Of a DNA stretch of 64,000 nt, positions 17,255 to 27,090 are shown piece by piece. Each line of letters starts with the position of its first letter. The first letter of the stretch is position 1. The stretch comes from Acidobacteriota bacterium (lineage in GTDB: Bacteria; Acidobacteriota; Terriglobia; Bryobacterales; Bryobacteraceae), in NCBI GenBank assembly GCA_025353165.1, contig JANXRE010000016.1, positions 1-64,000 of the forward strand, read 5' to 3'. Position numbers and translations under genes: made by a program. The notes under the pieces are model-generated. The model was not told the origin of the DNA, made no database searches, and was given only the letters and a program-made list of their open reading frames with translations.

Positions 17255-18841
17255 ATGCAACGACGGGATCTGCTGAAGAGCGTGGCCGCGGGCCTGACCA
17301 TATTGAAGAGCGGGACTCTGCGCGGGCAGAATGCTCCCAGCAACAAGCTAAATGTGGCGTTGGTCGGCGTGTGGGGCCGCGGCACGGCGCACTACAATTC
17401 GCTGATCCGCGAGAACGTAGTGGCGATGTGCGACATCAACGACCAGCGTACGAAAGAGGCGCTGCGGATCTTTCCCAAGGCCAAGACCTATTGGGACTGG
17501 CGGCGCATGCTCGACCAGAAGGACATAGAAGCGGTGATCGTCTGCACCGCGGATCATCATCATGCTTTCATCGCAAACTGGGCGCTGAACCGCAACTTGC
17601 ACGTGTTTTGCGAGAAGCCGTTGGGGATCAGCGTGGAAGAGGCGCGCACGGTGCGCGCGAATTATCTGGGGCGCAAGGCGAAAGTGGCTACCCAGCATGG
17701 CACGCAGCGGCACGCCTATCCCAATTTCGAGCGCCTTCGCGAACTGGTGATGGACGGCGCGATCGGCGAATTGAAGACCGTTCACAGTTGGGATAGCCGC
17801 CAGTTGCCGCGCCCGGGCTATCCGGCGGTGCAAGGCATGCCGCCACCGCAACTGCACTACGAGCAGTGGATCGGTCCCTCACCGTATCATCCGTACAGCC
17901 CCCAGTATTTTGGAGGATCGAACGGGCTGAACTGCCTGTTCTGGAACATGTATCGCGACTTCGGCGTGGGCCAGATGGGCGATATGGGCGCGCATACGAT
18001 GGACCTGGTGTGGAACGTGGTGGATGCGGGCGCACCGTCGGCGGTGGACGTCGACCGGGAAGTCAGCGACAAGTACAACCCGGATATCTGCCCGGTGAAA
18101 CTGAAGGCGAGCTTCGAGCATCCGGCGAACCACTGGCGCGGGCCGGTCACGCTGGTGTGGTACCAGGGAGGATTGAAGCCACGCTCCCCGCGCGGGTTCG
18201 TCGATGTCGCGAAGATCGACAATGGCGCGATCTTCGAGGGGACCAAGGGGTCAATCGTCGCGGACTTCACGACCCGGCTGATCATCCCCAACAACGACGA
18301 CGGAGACTTCACCTATTACAAGCGCCGCGACAAGGATCACCTGGAGGCTCTGGTCGCGGGAGTGGGACAGCCGACTCAGATGCCGCCCCGCCCCAGGACT
18401 CCAGAGGCGCCGCGCGCGCTGCCGCCGGGCTTCAAGGCGGAGCCCGACGCGCGGCCGACCGCGACCGGGTTCCCCAATATCCAATTCACGGAAGGCGGAC
18501 TTCCGGCCGCGATCGGTCTGCCGAATCCTGAGATCGATCCGATTCTCGACGCGCAAAAAAGCGGATCTTTCGACAATCGCCGCCCGGATGTTTTCCAGAC
18601 GGAATGGCTGGATGCCTGCAAGGGCAAATACAACGGCGTTACGCACGGGACAAGTTCGAAGACACACTGCGATTTCGACTACGCCGGCACGATGATTGAG
18701 CAGATGCTGCTGGGCTTGGTGGCGCACCGGGCTGGCAAGCGGCTGGAGTACGACGCGGCTACCGGCCGCGTCACAAACGCTTCGGAAGCGAACGATTACC
18801 TGAAGCGTACTTATCGGGCAGGTTGGCCGCTGAACGGTTGA
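17255..18841 (+). CDS. Gfo/Idh/MocA family oxidoreductase, Tat-exported
   Basis: 528 residues. N-terminal twin-arginine signal (MQRRDLLKSVAAGL), then a Rossmann domain (VALVGVWGRGTAHYN, AVIVCTADHHHAF, NLHVFCEKPLGIS) and the beta-sheet substrate domain (HSWDSRQLPRPGYP, GQMGDMGAHTMDLVWN). Such enzymes oxidise or rearrange sugars and sugar derivatives using a tightly bound NAD(P). Longer than the 350-450 of simple members because of an inserted Pro-rich segment at ~residues 375-420. ATG 17255 fits the signal and follows GAAAGGAA. The substrate cannot be told. Confidence 0.85.
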   Translation: MQRRDLLKSVAAGLTILKSGTLRGQNAPSNKLNVALVGVWGRGTAHYNSLIRENVVAMCDINDQRTKEALRIFPKAKTYWDWRRMLDQKDIEAVIVCTADHHHAFIANWALNRNLHVFCEKPLGISVEEARTVRANYLGRKAKVATQHGTQRHAYPNFERLRELVMDGAIGELKTVHSWDSRQLPRPGYPAVQGMPPPQLHYEQWIGPSPYHPYSPQYFGGSNGLNCLFWNMYRDFGVGQMGDMGAHTMDLVWNVVDAGAPSAVDVDREVSDKYNPDICPVKLKASFEHPANHWRGPVTLVWYQGGLKPRSPRGFVDVAKIDNGAIFEGTKGSIVADFTTRLIIPNNDDGDFTYYKRRDKDHLEALVAGVGQPTQMPPRPRTPEAPRALPPGFKAEPDARPTATGFPNIQFTEGGLPAAIGLPNPEIDPILDAQKSGSFDNRRPDVFQTEWLDACKGKYNGVTHGTSSKTHCDFDYAGTMIEQMLLGLVAHRAGKRLEYDAATGRVTNASEANDYLKRTYRAGWPLNG

Positions 18842-18955
18842 GCTATTACCCTCGCCAGGTCCATGCCGCGGCGGCGATGCGGGATTACCGTGGCGGATTG
18901 TCCGTATCCACTCTCACCGTAACCTGACACGGCACATGTCAAGAACACCGGGGGA

Positions 18956-20365
18956 TTAGCCGATTAGAATGCGCTTCAGCATTTCGTGCATGCGGCCGTA
19001 GGGGGGACGGAGCGTGCGGCCGAGTCCCGTCATTCGGCGGCGGAATACGGGTTTCAGTTTACTGAATGTGTCGAAGCCGTCACGGCCGTGATAGTGGCCG
19101 GCGCCGCTTGGGCCGACTCCGCCGAACGGGAGATCTTCGGCCGCGATGTATACCAGCGTGTCGTTCACACAGGCTGCTCCCGTTACCGTGCGGGTCAGGA
19201 TTGCATCCGTGATTTGGTCCGATTTCGTGAATAGATAGAGGGCCAGGGGGCGCGGATGATCGTTTACGTATTCGATCGCTTCGTCGATCTCCGAATAGGT
19301 CAACACCGGCAGGATCGGGCCGAAGATCTCGTCGCGCATGAGTCGGAGGTCGTCCGGCGGGTCGAGCACGATTGCCGGCTGCATGCGGCGCGAGCCGGGC
19401 TCGGGTTCCGCTCCAACCGTGATGACTTCGACGCCTCGGGATCTCGCTTCGTCCAGGTATCCGTGCAGGCGAGCGAGGTGGCGCTCGTTGATAACCGAGG
19501 TGTATTCGAGGTTGCGCGCCGGATCGGGCCAGTAGGTCTCCGTCTGTTTGCGGATGGCGGCGACGAAATCGTCGCGGCGGTTGCGGGGAACCAGCGCGTA
19601 GTCAGGCGCGATGCAGGTTTGGCCCGCGTTCAGGAATTTTCCGTAGGCGATGTCGGCGGCGGCCGAGGCGATGTTGGCGTCCGGCGCCACGATCACCGGC
19701 GATTTGCCGCCCAGCTCCAGGGTGACGGGCGTCAGGTTCTCGGCGGCGGCGCGCATGACCTCCCGGCCCACTGCCGTCGAGCCGGTGAACAGCAGGTGAT
19801 CGAAGGGGAGCGAGGCAAAGGCCCGGCCCACGGATGCATCGCCGTTGACGACGGCGATGTGGTCGGCGGGGAACGCCCCGGCGAGCAGTTTCGCGATCGT
19901 TTCGGAGGTGGCGGGCGTGTATTCGGAGAGCTTCAGGAGCACCCGGTTGCCCGCGGCCAGTGCGCCCGCAAGCGGGGCGATGGTGAGGAAGATCGGATAA
20001 TTCCAGGGCGCGATTACTCCGATGACGCCCAGTGGTTGCGGCATGACCCAGGCCTTTGCCGGCTGGAGCGGCCAGTCCAACACGCGCGGGCGCTCGGCCA
20101 TCCACTCGGCCACGTGCTTGCGCGCATGGCGCAACGCATGAAGCGCGACGAACACTTCGGAGAACAATACTTCGAAGCGGCAGCGGCCGCCGAAGTCGCG
20201 GTCGAGGGCGGCTGCAATCTCATCCTGATGGTCGAAAACGGTCCGCTCTAGGACGCGCAGATTTTCGCGCCGCTCTTTCGCGGAGGGGTGAGGATTTTTC
20301 CGGAAGGCCGCCCGCTGCGCCGATAGCAGCGTGCCGGCCGGGGACTGAACGGGTGCCGCGCTCAT
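18956..20365 (-). CDS. Aldehyde dehydrogenase (coniferyl aldehyde dehydrogenase-like)
   Basis: 469 residues, NAD(P)-dependent aldehyde oxidation. Catalytic Cys in NAGQTCIAPD, general-base Glu in LELGGKSPVI, cofactor loop FTGSTAVGR and the PWNYP motif are present. N-terminal features and short length (family ~480 against ~500 for most ALDHs) match the coniferyl/fatty aldehyde group. The C-terminus carries a basic tail. Start at 20365 (MSAAP) is preferred over the in-frame ATG six codons upstream; no strong ribosome site decides. Transcribed divergently from the CocE-like gene. Confidence 0.85.
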   Translation of the reverse strand: MSAAPVQSPAGTLLSAQRAAFRKNPHPSAKERRENLRVLERTVFDHQDEIAAALDRDFGGRCRFEVLFSEVFVALHALRHARKHVAEWMAERPRVLDWPLQPAKAWVMPQPLGVIGVIAPWNYPIFLTIAPLAGALAAGNRVLLKLSEYTPATSETIAKLLAGAFPADHIAVVNGDASVGRAFASLPFDHLLFTGSTAVGREVMRAAAENLTPVTLELGGKSPVIVAPDANIASAAADIAYGKFLNAGQTCIAPDYALVPRNRRDDFVAAIRKQTETYWPDPARNLEYTSVINERHLARLHGYLDEARSRGVEVITVGAEPEPGSRRMQPAIVLDPPDDLRLMRDEIFGPILPVLTYSEIDEAIEYVNDHPRPLALYLFTKSDQITDAILTRTVTGAACVNDTLVYIAAEDLPFGGVGPSGAGHYHGRDGFDTFSKLKPVFRRRMTGLGRTLRPPYGRMHEMLKRILIG

Positions 20366-20410
20366 GCGAGTAGTATAGGTCACCGCTAAGCCCCTGTTAC
20401 ACTACCAGTC

Positions 20411-22318
20411 ATGTTTCCACCTCGCTTGTGGGCGGTTCTCGCGATTGTGCCTGTGTTGTTTGCTCAACCCGGCGGACAGCCTATGTCCGCGACCGCGAAG
20501 AAGCAGCTCGAATATACGCGGTCGCATTACACAAAATACGAATACCGGATCCCCATGCGCGACGGCCAGAAGTTGTTCACCGCGGTCTACGCGCCGAAGG
20601 ATGCGGCGCAGCCGTACCCGATCCTGATGCAACGCACGCCTTATTCGGTGGGGCCTTACGGGATCGACAATTACCGGCAAGTGATTGGGCCTTCGGAATC
20701 GGCGGAGAAGGAAGGATTCATCTTCGCGTATCAGGACGTCCGGGGACGTTATCTGTCGGAAGGCACTTTTATCGACATCCCCGCGCACAAGGTGAAACTG
20801 AACGGACCGAAGGACACGGACGAAAGCACCGACACTTACGACACGATCGACTGGCTGGTGAAGAACGTTCCGAACAACAACGGGCATGTTGGCATCTGGG
20901 GGATTTCGTACCCCGGATTTTTCGCGGCGTTCAGCCTGATGAACGCGCATCCCGCGCTGAAAGCCGTTTCCCCGCAGGCTCCGATGGGCGACGTCGGCAA
21001 CGGCGACGACGGCTATCACAACGGAGCTTTTCACCTGGCCGCGAACTTCGGGTTCTACACGTCGTTTAAGCCGCGCCGCGGCGAGCCATCGCGGCCCGAG
21101 CAGTTCCCGGGCTTCGAATATGGAACGCCCGATCAATACGATTTCTTTTTGAAGATGGGACCGCTGTCGAACGCGAACGAGAAGTACCTCAAGCATCAGA
21201 ACGAGTATTGGGACGACACGTTGAAACATTTCAATTACGACGAGTACTGGCAGGCGCGCGCGCAAGGGCCGCACATGAAGAACGTCACGCCGGCGGCGCT
21301 GTTTGTCGGCGGGTGGTTTGACGCCGAGGATCTGGCGGGCCCGTTGAAATTGTTTCGCGCGGTGGAGGAGGACGGGGCAAAGGCGGCGAATACGCTGGTC
21401 ATGGGTCCGTGGCGGCATGGTGGGTGGGCCGGCGCGGAAGGACGGACGCTGGGCGACCTGAATTTCGCTTCAGACACCGTCGAGTTCTTTCGCGAGCACA
21501 TCGAACTGCCTTTCTTCGTGCAGAATCTGAAAGGAAAGGGCGACGGATTGAAAGCTCAACCGGACAATCAGATTCCGAAGGCCTGGCTGTTCGAGACCGG
21601 GACCAACGAATGGCACAGATTCGCGGCGTGGCCTCCGAAAAATGCCGAGCAGCGATCGCTGTATCTTGGGGCGGGTGGGACACTCAGTTTCGCCGCGCCG
21701 GCGGACGCGGGCTTTGACCAGTACGTGAGCGATCCGGACAAGCCGGTTCCCGTGATGGCCGGCATCGGGCAGGGGATGCCGGGCGATTACATGACTTACG
21801 ACCAGCGATTTGCGGCTGCGCGGCCAGATGTACTGGTGTACCAGACCGAACCGCTGGATCGCGATGTTACGATTGCGGGGCCGATCACCGCGGCTCTGAA
21901 TGTGTCGACTAGCGGCACGGATTCGGATTTCATGGTGAAACTGGTGGACGTTTACCCCGGTGATTATCCGAATCCCGATCCGAATCCGGCGCGTGTGCAG
22001 ATGGGCGGGTATCAGCAACTGGTGCGCGGCGAGCCGTTCCGCGGCAAGTTCCGGAATAGTCTTTCGAAGCCGGAAGCGTTCACGCCGAATAAGCCGTCGA
22101 AGATCGAGTACGTTTTGCCGGACATTTGCCATACGTTCCGGACGGGCCACCGGATGATGGTGCAGATCCAGAGCACGTGGTTTCCGCTGGTGGATCGCAA
22201 CCCGCAGACGTTTGTCGATATTCCGCTGGCCAAGGGCGCGGATTTTGTGAAGGCGACGGAGCGGGTGTACCGGGGCGGCGCGGATGGCACGAGACTGCGG
22301 GTGTTCGTGATCGAATAG
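20411..22318 (+). CDS. CocE/NonD family hydrolase (S15-like)
   Basis: 635 residues. Short signal peptide (LWAVLAIVPVLFA), then alpha/beta hydrolase domain with nucleophile GIWGISYPG, the DVRGRYLSEG motif and ALFVGGWFDAED, and a C-terminal jelly-roll (galactose-binding-like) domain (GPITAALNVSTSGTDSDF, YVLPDICHTFRTGHRMMVQIQST, WFPLVDRNPQ). The family includes cocaine esterase, glutaryl acylase and X-Pro dipeptidyl peptidases. It is likely a secreted esterase or acylase; the substrate is unknown. No clear ribosome site is seen. Confidence 0.88.
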   Translation: MFPPRLWAVLAIVPVLFAQPGGQPMSATAKKQLEYTRSHYTKYEYRIPMRDGQKLFTAVYAPKDAAQPYPILMQRTPYSVGPYGIDNYRQVIGPSESAEKEGFIFAYQDVRGRYLSEGTFIDIPAHKVKLNGPKDTDESTDTYDTIDWLVKNVPNNNGHVGIWGISYPGFFAAFSLMNAHPALKAVSPQAPMGDVGNGDDGYHNGAFHLAANFGFYTSFKPRRGEPSRPEQFPGFEYGTPDQYDFFLKMGPLSNANEKYLKHQNEYWDDTLKHFNYDEYWQARAQGPHMKNVTPAALFVGGWFDAEDLAGPLKLFRAVEEDGAKAANTLVMGPWRHGGWAGAEGRTLGDLNFASDTVEFFREHIELPFFVQNLKGKGDGLKAQPDNQIPKAWLFETGTNEWHRFAAWPPKNAEQRSLYLGAGGTLSFAAPADAGFDQYVSDPDKPVPVMAGIGQGMPGDYMTYDQRFAAARPDVLVYQTEPLDRDVTIAGPITAALNVSTSGTDSDFMVKLVDVYPGDYPNPDPNPARVQMGGYQQLVRGEPFRGKFRNSLSKPEAFTPNKPSKIEYVLPDICHTFRTGHRMMVQIQSTWFPLVDRNPQTFVDIPLAKGADFVKATERVYRGGADGTRLRVFVIE

Positions 22319-22325
22319 TAGCGGG

Positions 22326-24357
22326 ATGATGCTCCGCCACCCGCCACACAGGCTTCTCGTCGCGGCCTATCTCCTGGTAGTCGTCTGGCTGAATGCATAT
22401 ATCTGCCGCCAGGTGTTCTTCATCGAGTTCACCGGGAAGATGAATTTGATGCATGGCTTCTGGATCGCCATTGCACGGCTAGCGGGTGATCACTGGTACA
22501 AACCCTCGTGGTGGCCTTACTGGTATGTCGGCATGCCGTTCGAGTTCACCTACGCGCCCCTGGTTCCCGCTCTGTCCGCGGGAGTCGCGCGAGTGTCCGG
22601 TTTCTCCGCGGCACATGGCTTTCAGGTTGTGTGCGGACTCGTCTACTGTCTCGGGCCGGTTGCGCTATTCCTGATGGCCTGGCAGTTGACGCGCCGGCCC
22701 GGGTGGAGTTTCATCGCCGCGGCGTTCTACTCGTTATCGTCTCCAACGTAACTGCTACTGCCGGACTCGAACTTCAGCCTGGCTCATCTTGGGGATGCGC
22801 GCCGGCTATACATCTCCTTCGTTTGGGACGAAATCCCGCACCAACTCGGACTGGCCATGGTCTGTTTGGCCACTCTGTTCCTGGCGCGCGCGCTGCACGA
22901 CCGCAGATTCCGCAGCCTTGTCTGGGCGGGAGTGTTCATCTCTCTCGCGCTGCTGGCCAGCGCTTTCGGCTCGACCGGAATCCTGTTGTTCGCCGGGTGT
23001 TTGCTGGCCACCTGCGAGACCGAAGCGTGGAAGCGCAACTTGTGCCGGTCTTCGCGTGCGGCCTGCTGGCCTATTTGGCGATGTGCCCGTTCCTCCCGCC
23101 GTCGCTCATTTTCGCGATCGGCTCCAACGCCGCGCTCTACCCGTACATGGCATGGACTGCCGTTTCGACCGGTACCTTGGCCGCAGTGCTTGCCGGAGGG
23201 GGGCTGCTCTGGTTGCTTTCGCGACGGTGGAGTCGCTGGCATCTTCGTTTCATTTTGTTGCTGGCATGGGTGTTTACGGCCGTTCCCGTGCTTTACGTGA
23301 AGCTCGGCTTTCACTTCCTGCCGCAGTCCGCCCGCTACATGGTCGAAATGGAGCTGGCATTGACGCTGCTTGTGGTGTTTGGCATCGCGCCGGTCATTGA
23401 CCGGCTGCCGAAAACCGCGCGGGTGGCGCTCGCCATCGCGCTTCTCTGGCCGGCGTATCTTCAGGTAATCCACCATCGCCGCTTCAGCAAGAACGCCATA
23501 CAATCCGTCGATGTCACCGGGACCATCGAATACCAGGTCGCCAAGTGGGTCGAGCGGAATCTGCCCGGTTGGCGTGTGCAGGCGCCCGGCTCGATTTGGC
23601 AATGGCTGAACACGTTCAGCCGGGTGCCGCAATTCGCCGGCGGATCCTTTCCCACGGCTCCGAATGTCACCCAGCTTCGTGCCGCAATGCAACTGAACGG
23701 CATAGAACAGACCGCGATTCCGTCCATCTGGTACAAGGCGTATGGGGTGGACGCTGTAATCGTGCCGGGAATTGACAGCCCCGAGTTCTGGCGCCCACAC
23801 CGGGCTGGGCATCAGTTCGACGGCGTGTTTCCCGTTCTCTGGGACGAGCGCGACACCCGGATTTACGCCGTGCCGCGTCCTGTAAGGACACTCGCGCATG
23901 TAATTCCGCGGGCCGTGTTGGTTTCGCGCGTGCCAGCTGAGATGTCCGACACGGCGCAACTCGAAAAATACGTTGCCGCCATGGAGGCACCGGCCGCTCC
24001 TGCCGCAACCTTTGCGTGGCTGAACGATAGCCGCGCGCGCATCCACGCGGTGTGCGGAAGCGACGACCAGGTGCTCTCGATTCAGGTCACATACCACCCG
24101 GGTTGGAAGGCCAAAGCCGGCGGACGCCAGGTGCCGATATCGAAAGACGCCTTGGGTCAAATCGTTCTACAGCCGAACCGCGCCGGGACCTTCGATATCG
24201 ATCCGTTTACGATGGTGGCCTGGAAGCCATGGTTTGCCGGGTGCTGAGTGCCATGACACTACTGGGGGTAGCGCTGGCAATCGTCTGGCACCGCTTGGGC
24301 CTGCCCAGTTACCAGGCTCTCACGCGCAGTTTCCACGACTTTGATCACTTGTTGTAG
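22326..24357 (+). pseudogene. Broken multi-pass membrane protein (glycosyltransferase-like)
   Basis: The gene starts at 22326 with membrane segments (LLVAAYLLVVVWLNAYI...), and meets an in-frame TAA at 22749. The same frame continues (DARRLYISFVWDEIPHQ, LGLAMVCLATLFLARAL) to about 23040, where a one-base loss moves it to another frame (VPVFACGLLAYLAMCPFLPP ...) as far as FAGC at 24247. A further one-base loss in a G run there shifts it to the last segment (VLSAMTLLGVALAIVW ... HDFDHLL, ending at 24357). Rejoined it would be ~675 residues with ~10 membrane helices and a large soluble C-terminal domain, like uncharacterised bacterial PMT/6-pyruvoyl-type membrane proteins. Three separate lesions. 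Confidence 0.7.
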
Positions 24358-24485
24358 CCTCCAGCGCGGCGCGGATTCCGGACGCGCGCGTACGCGTATG
24401 GGTCGGCGGGGAGATCCGGCTTGCGGCCGAACAGGCGGCGGATTGCGGAGGGGACGTTCGCGAGGGCAGTGTTCAGGCTCGGCAT
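24345..24485 (-). CDS. Small hypothetical protein
   Basis: 46 residues: MPSLNTALANVPSAIRRL, then FGRKPDLPADPYAYARV and a basic end. The FGRKP-DPYAYV-like pattern looks like a conserved short protein rather than a random frame, but I do not recognise a function. It overlaps the end of the broken membrane gene on the other strand by 13 bases. The reading frame extends upstream to 24638, through the hairpin region, which is unlikely to be coding. Confidence 0.35.
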   Translation of the reverse strand: MPSLNTALANVPSAIRRLFGRKPDLPADPYAYARVRNPRRAGGYNK

Positions 24486-24573
24486 AGTGATCATTTTACG
24501 TAAGGTTCCGCCTAGAAATAACGGCGTCATTTGTCGAGACTCTTCTCGACATCTGTGCGACGGAAGAAAACGG

Positions 24574-24644
24574 GCGTCGCCAGGAGTGGCGACGCGGCAC
24601 GCACGAGTGCGTGCGCCACGTACTCGCCCTGCAAGCATAGCAGG
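24574..24644. repeat. Three tandem hairpins (structured intergenic element)
   Basis: Three back-to-back inverted repeats: GCGTCGCC/GGCGACGC (8-bp stem, 6-nt loop, 24574-24595), GCACGCAC/GTGCGTGC (8-bp arms, 24597-24614) and CCTGC/GCAGG (7-nt loop, 24628-24644). Stems are perfect and GC-rich. There is no U tract directly after, so a simple terminator is not the best reading. The regular spacing suggests a dispersed structured repeat of the genome. Confidence 0.5.
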
Positions 24645-24667
24645 CTCGCGCTACAACTTTTCCATTT

Positions 24668-24889
24668 TTATTGTGTTGAAGAACGCCAAGGGGAAACTCC
24701 TGTCGGACCTGGGGGACAAGATCGACCGGGTCTTCGCGCCGCCGCAGGCGGCCGCGATCGCGCGGCAGGGCTTCCTGTATCCTGTGCAGTTCGACGCACC
24801 GGGCGCGGAGAAATCATGGGCGGATTATGGTGCGCGACAACCTGAGCGGGCACATGGGGACCATCATTGTTCAGATCGGTCCCTATTGA
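24668..24889 (+). pseudogene. C-terminal fragment of an unknown secreted-type protein
   Basis: One frame reads VLKNAKGKLLSDLGDKIDRV and FAPPQAAAIARQGFLYPVQF up to ~24830; another then reads MVRDNLSGHMGTIIVQIGPY followed by TGA. Together they look like the end of a larger protein, with a frameshift near 24830. The RDNLSGHMG ending resembles the C-terminal region of acidobacterial VWFA-type proteins. No start or upstream part is present. Tentative. Confidence 0.3.
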
Positions 24890-26155
24890 TTACGCAGTGG
24901 CAGCGGTTGTTCGCTTCCACTCCACTCGCGCCGCGAGCAGCAGCCATGCAAGGGAAAGCAGTGAGAACGCGGCGATCGACGTAACGGCGCGGGAGTCGCG
25001 CAAGCCGCCGAACCACGCGCCGGCGGCGACGACTCCCATTCCGGTGAGAGCCAGCCGCGCGGATTCGATCCAGAAGAACTCCGGCCGGTTCTCCAGGACT
25101 CCGCTGATGGTGACCAGCGTGATCGTGATGTAGGCGAAGTACGCGAGGGTGGCAGGGAGACCGGCCTTCGGCAGGACGTTGAAGAAGTGACTGTTGGTCA
25201 CGATGAGCGCGATGAATTGAACGAGACCATAGGCGCCGACGGCGAGACCGCGTGGCGGATCGAAGCGGACGAAATCGCGGCGGGGGTCGTAGGCGGGCTT
25301 GGGGAATCGCTCTTCGACGTCCGCCGGACGCCAGCCGGGGTGCCCGAACCAGACTTTCACTTTATCGGCCCAGGAGCTCGCGTACCAGGAGTCCTTGGCC
25401 ATCGCCCAGTAATAGTGCAGGTTCGCCCATATCGGGTTCCAACTCTTCAACTGTCCGCGGATTCCGTAAATGCAGGGCTCTTCGACTAACTCATCCTGGT
25501 AAGTGCCGAATAAGTGGTCCCAGATGAGGAATACCCCGACATAGTTTCTGTCTAAGTAGATATCGTTCTGGGCGTGATGGACGCGGTGGTTCGAAGGCGT
25601 TTGCACCCACCGATCGAGAAAGCCCATGCGATCGATGTGGCGGGTGTGCGGCCAGAACTGGTAGAACAACTGGGCTACCGCGACGAGCAGAAAAATGGGG
25701 AGGGGCACGCCGCAGATGGCCATCGGGATGTAGAAAATCCAGCCGCCAAACCAGCCGGTGCTGGTTTGGCGCAGGGCAGTGGTGAGGTTGAACTCCTCGC
25801 TCTGATGATGGACGACGTGCGAGGCCCAGAAGAGACCTACCGTGTGACCGAGGCGGTGGTTCCAGTAGTAACAAAGGTCGTAAGCGAGAAAGGCGAAGAT
25901 CCAGGTGGCCCAGTGACCGGCTGGTAACTGGATCAGCGCGGCATGAGTTAGTGTCCATTCGTAAGTGTAAATGCCGAGAAAGCCGAAGAACATGCGCATT
26001 CCCGTAGACGCGACGCCGCAGCTCAGGCTGTTGATGGCGTCGGCGAGGCGGTAGTAGTGCGCGCGGCGATAGAGATTGATCGCGATCTCGACCAGGATCA
26101 ACAGAATGAAGACGGGCACCGCAAGCGCCACCGCTTTGCCGTAAGTGGTGTCCAT
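24890..26155 (-). CDS. Sterol desaturase / fatty acid hydroxylase superfamily protein
   Basis: 421 residues. N-terminal half has four membrane segments and the di-iron His boxes: HRLGH, HVVHHQSEE and NHRVHHAQND. The C-terminal part adds three more helices not common to the ~300-residue members. The superfamily hydroxylates or desaturates lipids, sterols and carotenoids (CrtZ is a distant relative), so with the carotenoid operon ~200 bp upstream in the same orientation it may modify lipid or carotenoid. That link is inference; the 221-bp gap between them shows no recognisable feature. Confidence 0.85.
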   Translation of the reverse strand: MDTTYGKAVALAVPVFILLILVEIAINLYRRAHYYRLADAINSLSCGVASTGMRMFFGFLGIYTYEWTLTHAALIQLPAGHWATWIFAFLAYDLCYYWNHRLGHTVGLFWASHVVHHQSEEFNLTTALRQTSTGWFGGWIFYIPMAICGVPLPIFLLVAVAQLFYQFWPHTRHIDRMGFLDRWVQTPSNHRVHHAQNDIYLDRNYVGVFLIWDHLFGTYQDELVEEPCIYGIRGQLKSWNPIWANLHYYWAMAKDSWYASSWADKVKVWFGHPGWRPADVEERFPKPAYDPRRDFVRFDPPRGLAVGAYGLVQFIALIVTNSHFFNVLPKAGLPATLAYFAYITITLVTISGVLENRPEFFWIESARLALTGMGVVAAGAWFGGLRDSRAVTSIAAFSLLSLAWLLLAARVEWKRTTAATA

Positions 26156-26376
26156 GGGTTCTCCAGTTCTGTGGACGATGATAACGCGCCTGTCCCGATT
26201 TCTGGTAAGCCAGTGTTCACTAACAAGATGCCGACCGTACGGCTTAGCGCTCAGGAGCAGCCTTTTTGCGTTCGCCCGGCTTGCTACAATTCCGGGAGAT
26301 CTTTCAACCAGCGGTTCCGGAGGCAGGCAGTTTACTTACCGGATAGCGCTCAACAGACAGGCAAAGCGGCGCAGCA

Positions 26377-27090
26377 CTACGGCAGCAGATCGCGGATGCG
26401 GTTCATTGTCAGTTCCGCGGCATTGTTGGCAGTTACCAACTCGCTCGCCGGGATCGGATGGCCGAAGCGCACCACCACGCGGCCGGTTTCGTAGATTCGC
26501 GCCGGGAGCACCGGGAAGCCCTGCTTCGCCAGCATCGCGATCAGGCGATCGGTTCCGGGAAGCGGGGGGGCGATGCGGCCGGCGGTCCCGGCGACGCCCT
26601 CGGGAAATAGACCGAACGGCTGCGATGCCGTCCTTGCGTCACGCAGCAGCCGGCGGATCGACGCGGCCGCATGCGCCGGGTCCGCCCCGGCAAACGGCAC
26701 ATCGTAGGCCCACAAGGCGTGGGCTATTCGCGGGAGCAACACATCGCCAGGCGACGGAATGCGCAGCGGGCCGATGTGCCACGGCGGCCAGTTCCCGGTC
26801 ACGATCCAGCGAATGAGGGGCTCGCGGGGGCCGAACTTCGCCAGCAGCGCCCGCATGATTGCGGCCGCGGGGTAAGCGATCCAGAGGCCTTTCCGCTGAT
26901 AGTGGTTGGCGGCGAGAACGAACCGCGGGCTGGACGGGATGCGATCCGCGAATTCGACGGCCGGCTCGGGATTCATCCGCCGCACCAGCAGCGCGCTCAC
27001 ATGCTCGTGCGACGCGCGGGTGAGCCTGGGAACGTGCGGGAACAGCGCGGCAATGAAATCCCAAGGCGCCGGGTAGATCTTGTCAGACAC
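26377..27090 (-). CDS. PlsC-like acyltransferase, last gene of carotenoid operon
   Basis: 237 residues. LPLAT-type fold: FVLAANHYQRKGLWIAYPAA holds the His of block I but with no clear HX4D, and FGLFPEGVAGTAG is the usual FPEG block III. The HX4D change means it may be a divergent acyltransferase. It starts with GTG overlapping the glycosyltransferase end by 8 bases. In the Staphylococcus staphyloxanthin set a glycosyltransferase (CrtQ) and acyltransferase (CrtO) add a sugar and fatty acid to the carotenoid; an equivalent role is inferred here from context. Confidence 0.7.
   Translation of the reverse strand: MSDKIYPAPWDFIAALFPHVPRLTRASHEHVSALLVRRMNPEPAVEFADRIPSSPRFVLAANHYQRKGLWIAYPAAAIMRALLAKFGPREPLIRWIVTGNWPPWHIGPLRIPSPGDVLLPRIAHALWAYDVPFAGADPAHAAASIRRLLRDARTASQPFGLFPEGVAGTAGRIAPPLPGTDRLIAMLAKQGFPVLPARIYETGRVVVRFGHPIPASELVTANNAAELTMNRIRDLLP

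Noticed and set aside
22508-24247. Single 579-residue ORF as a true protein
   Set aside because: Its first ~180 residues are Arg-rich nonsense in the wrong frame; the hydrophobic reading lies in the other frame with a TAA and a frameshift.
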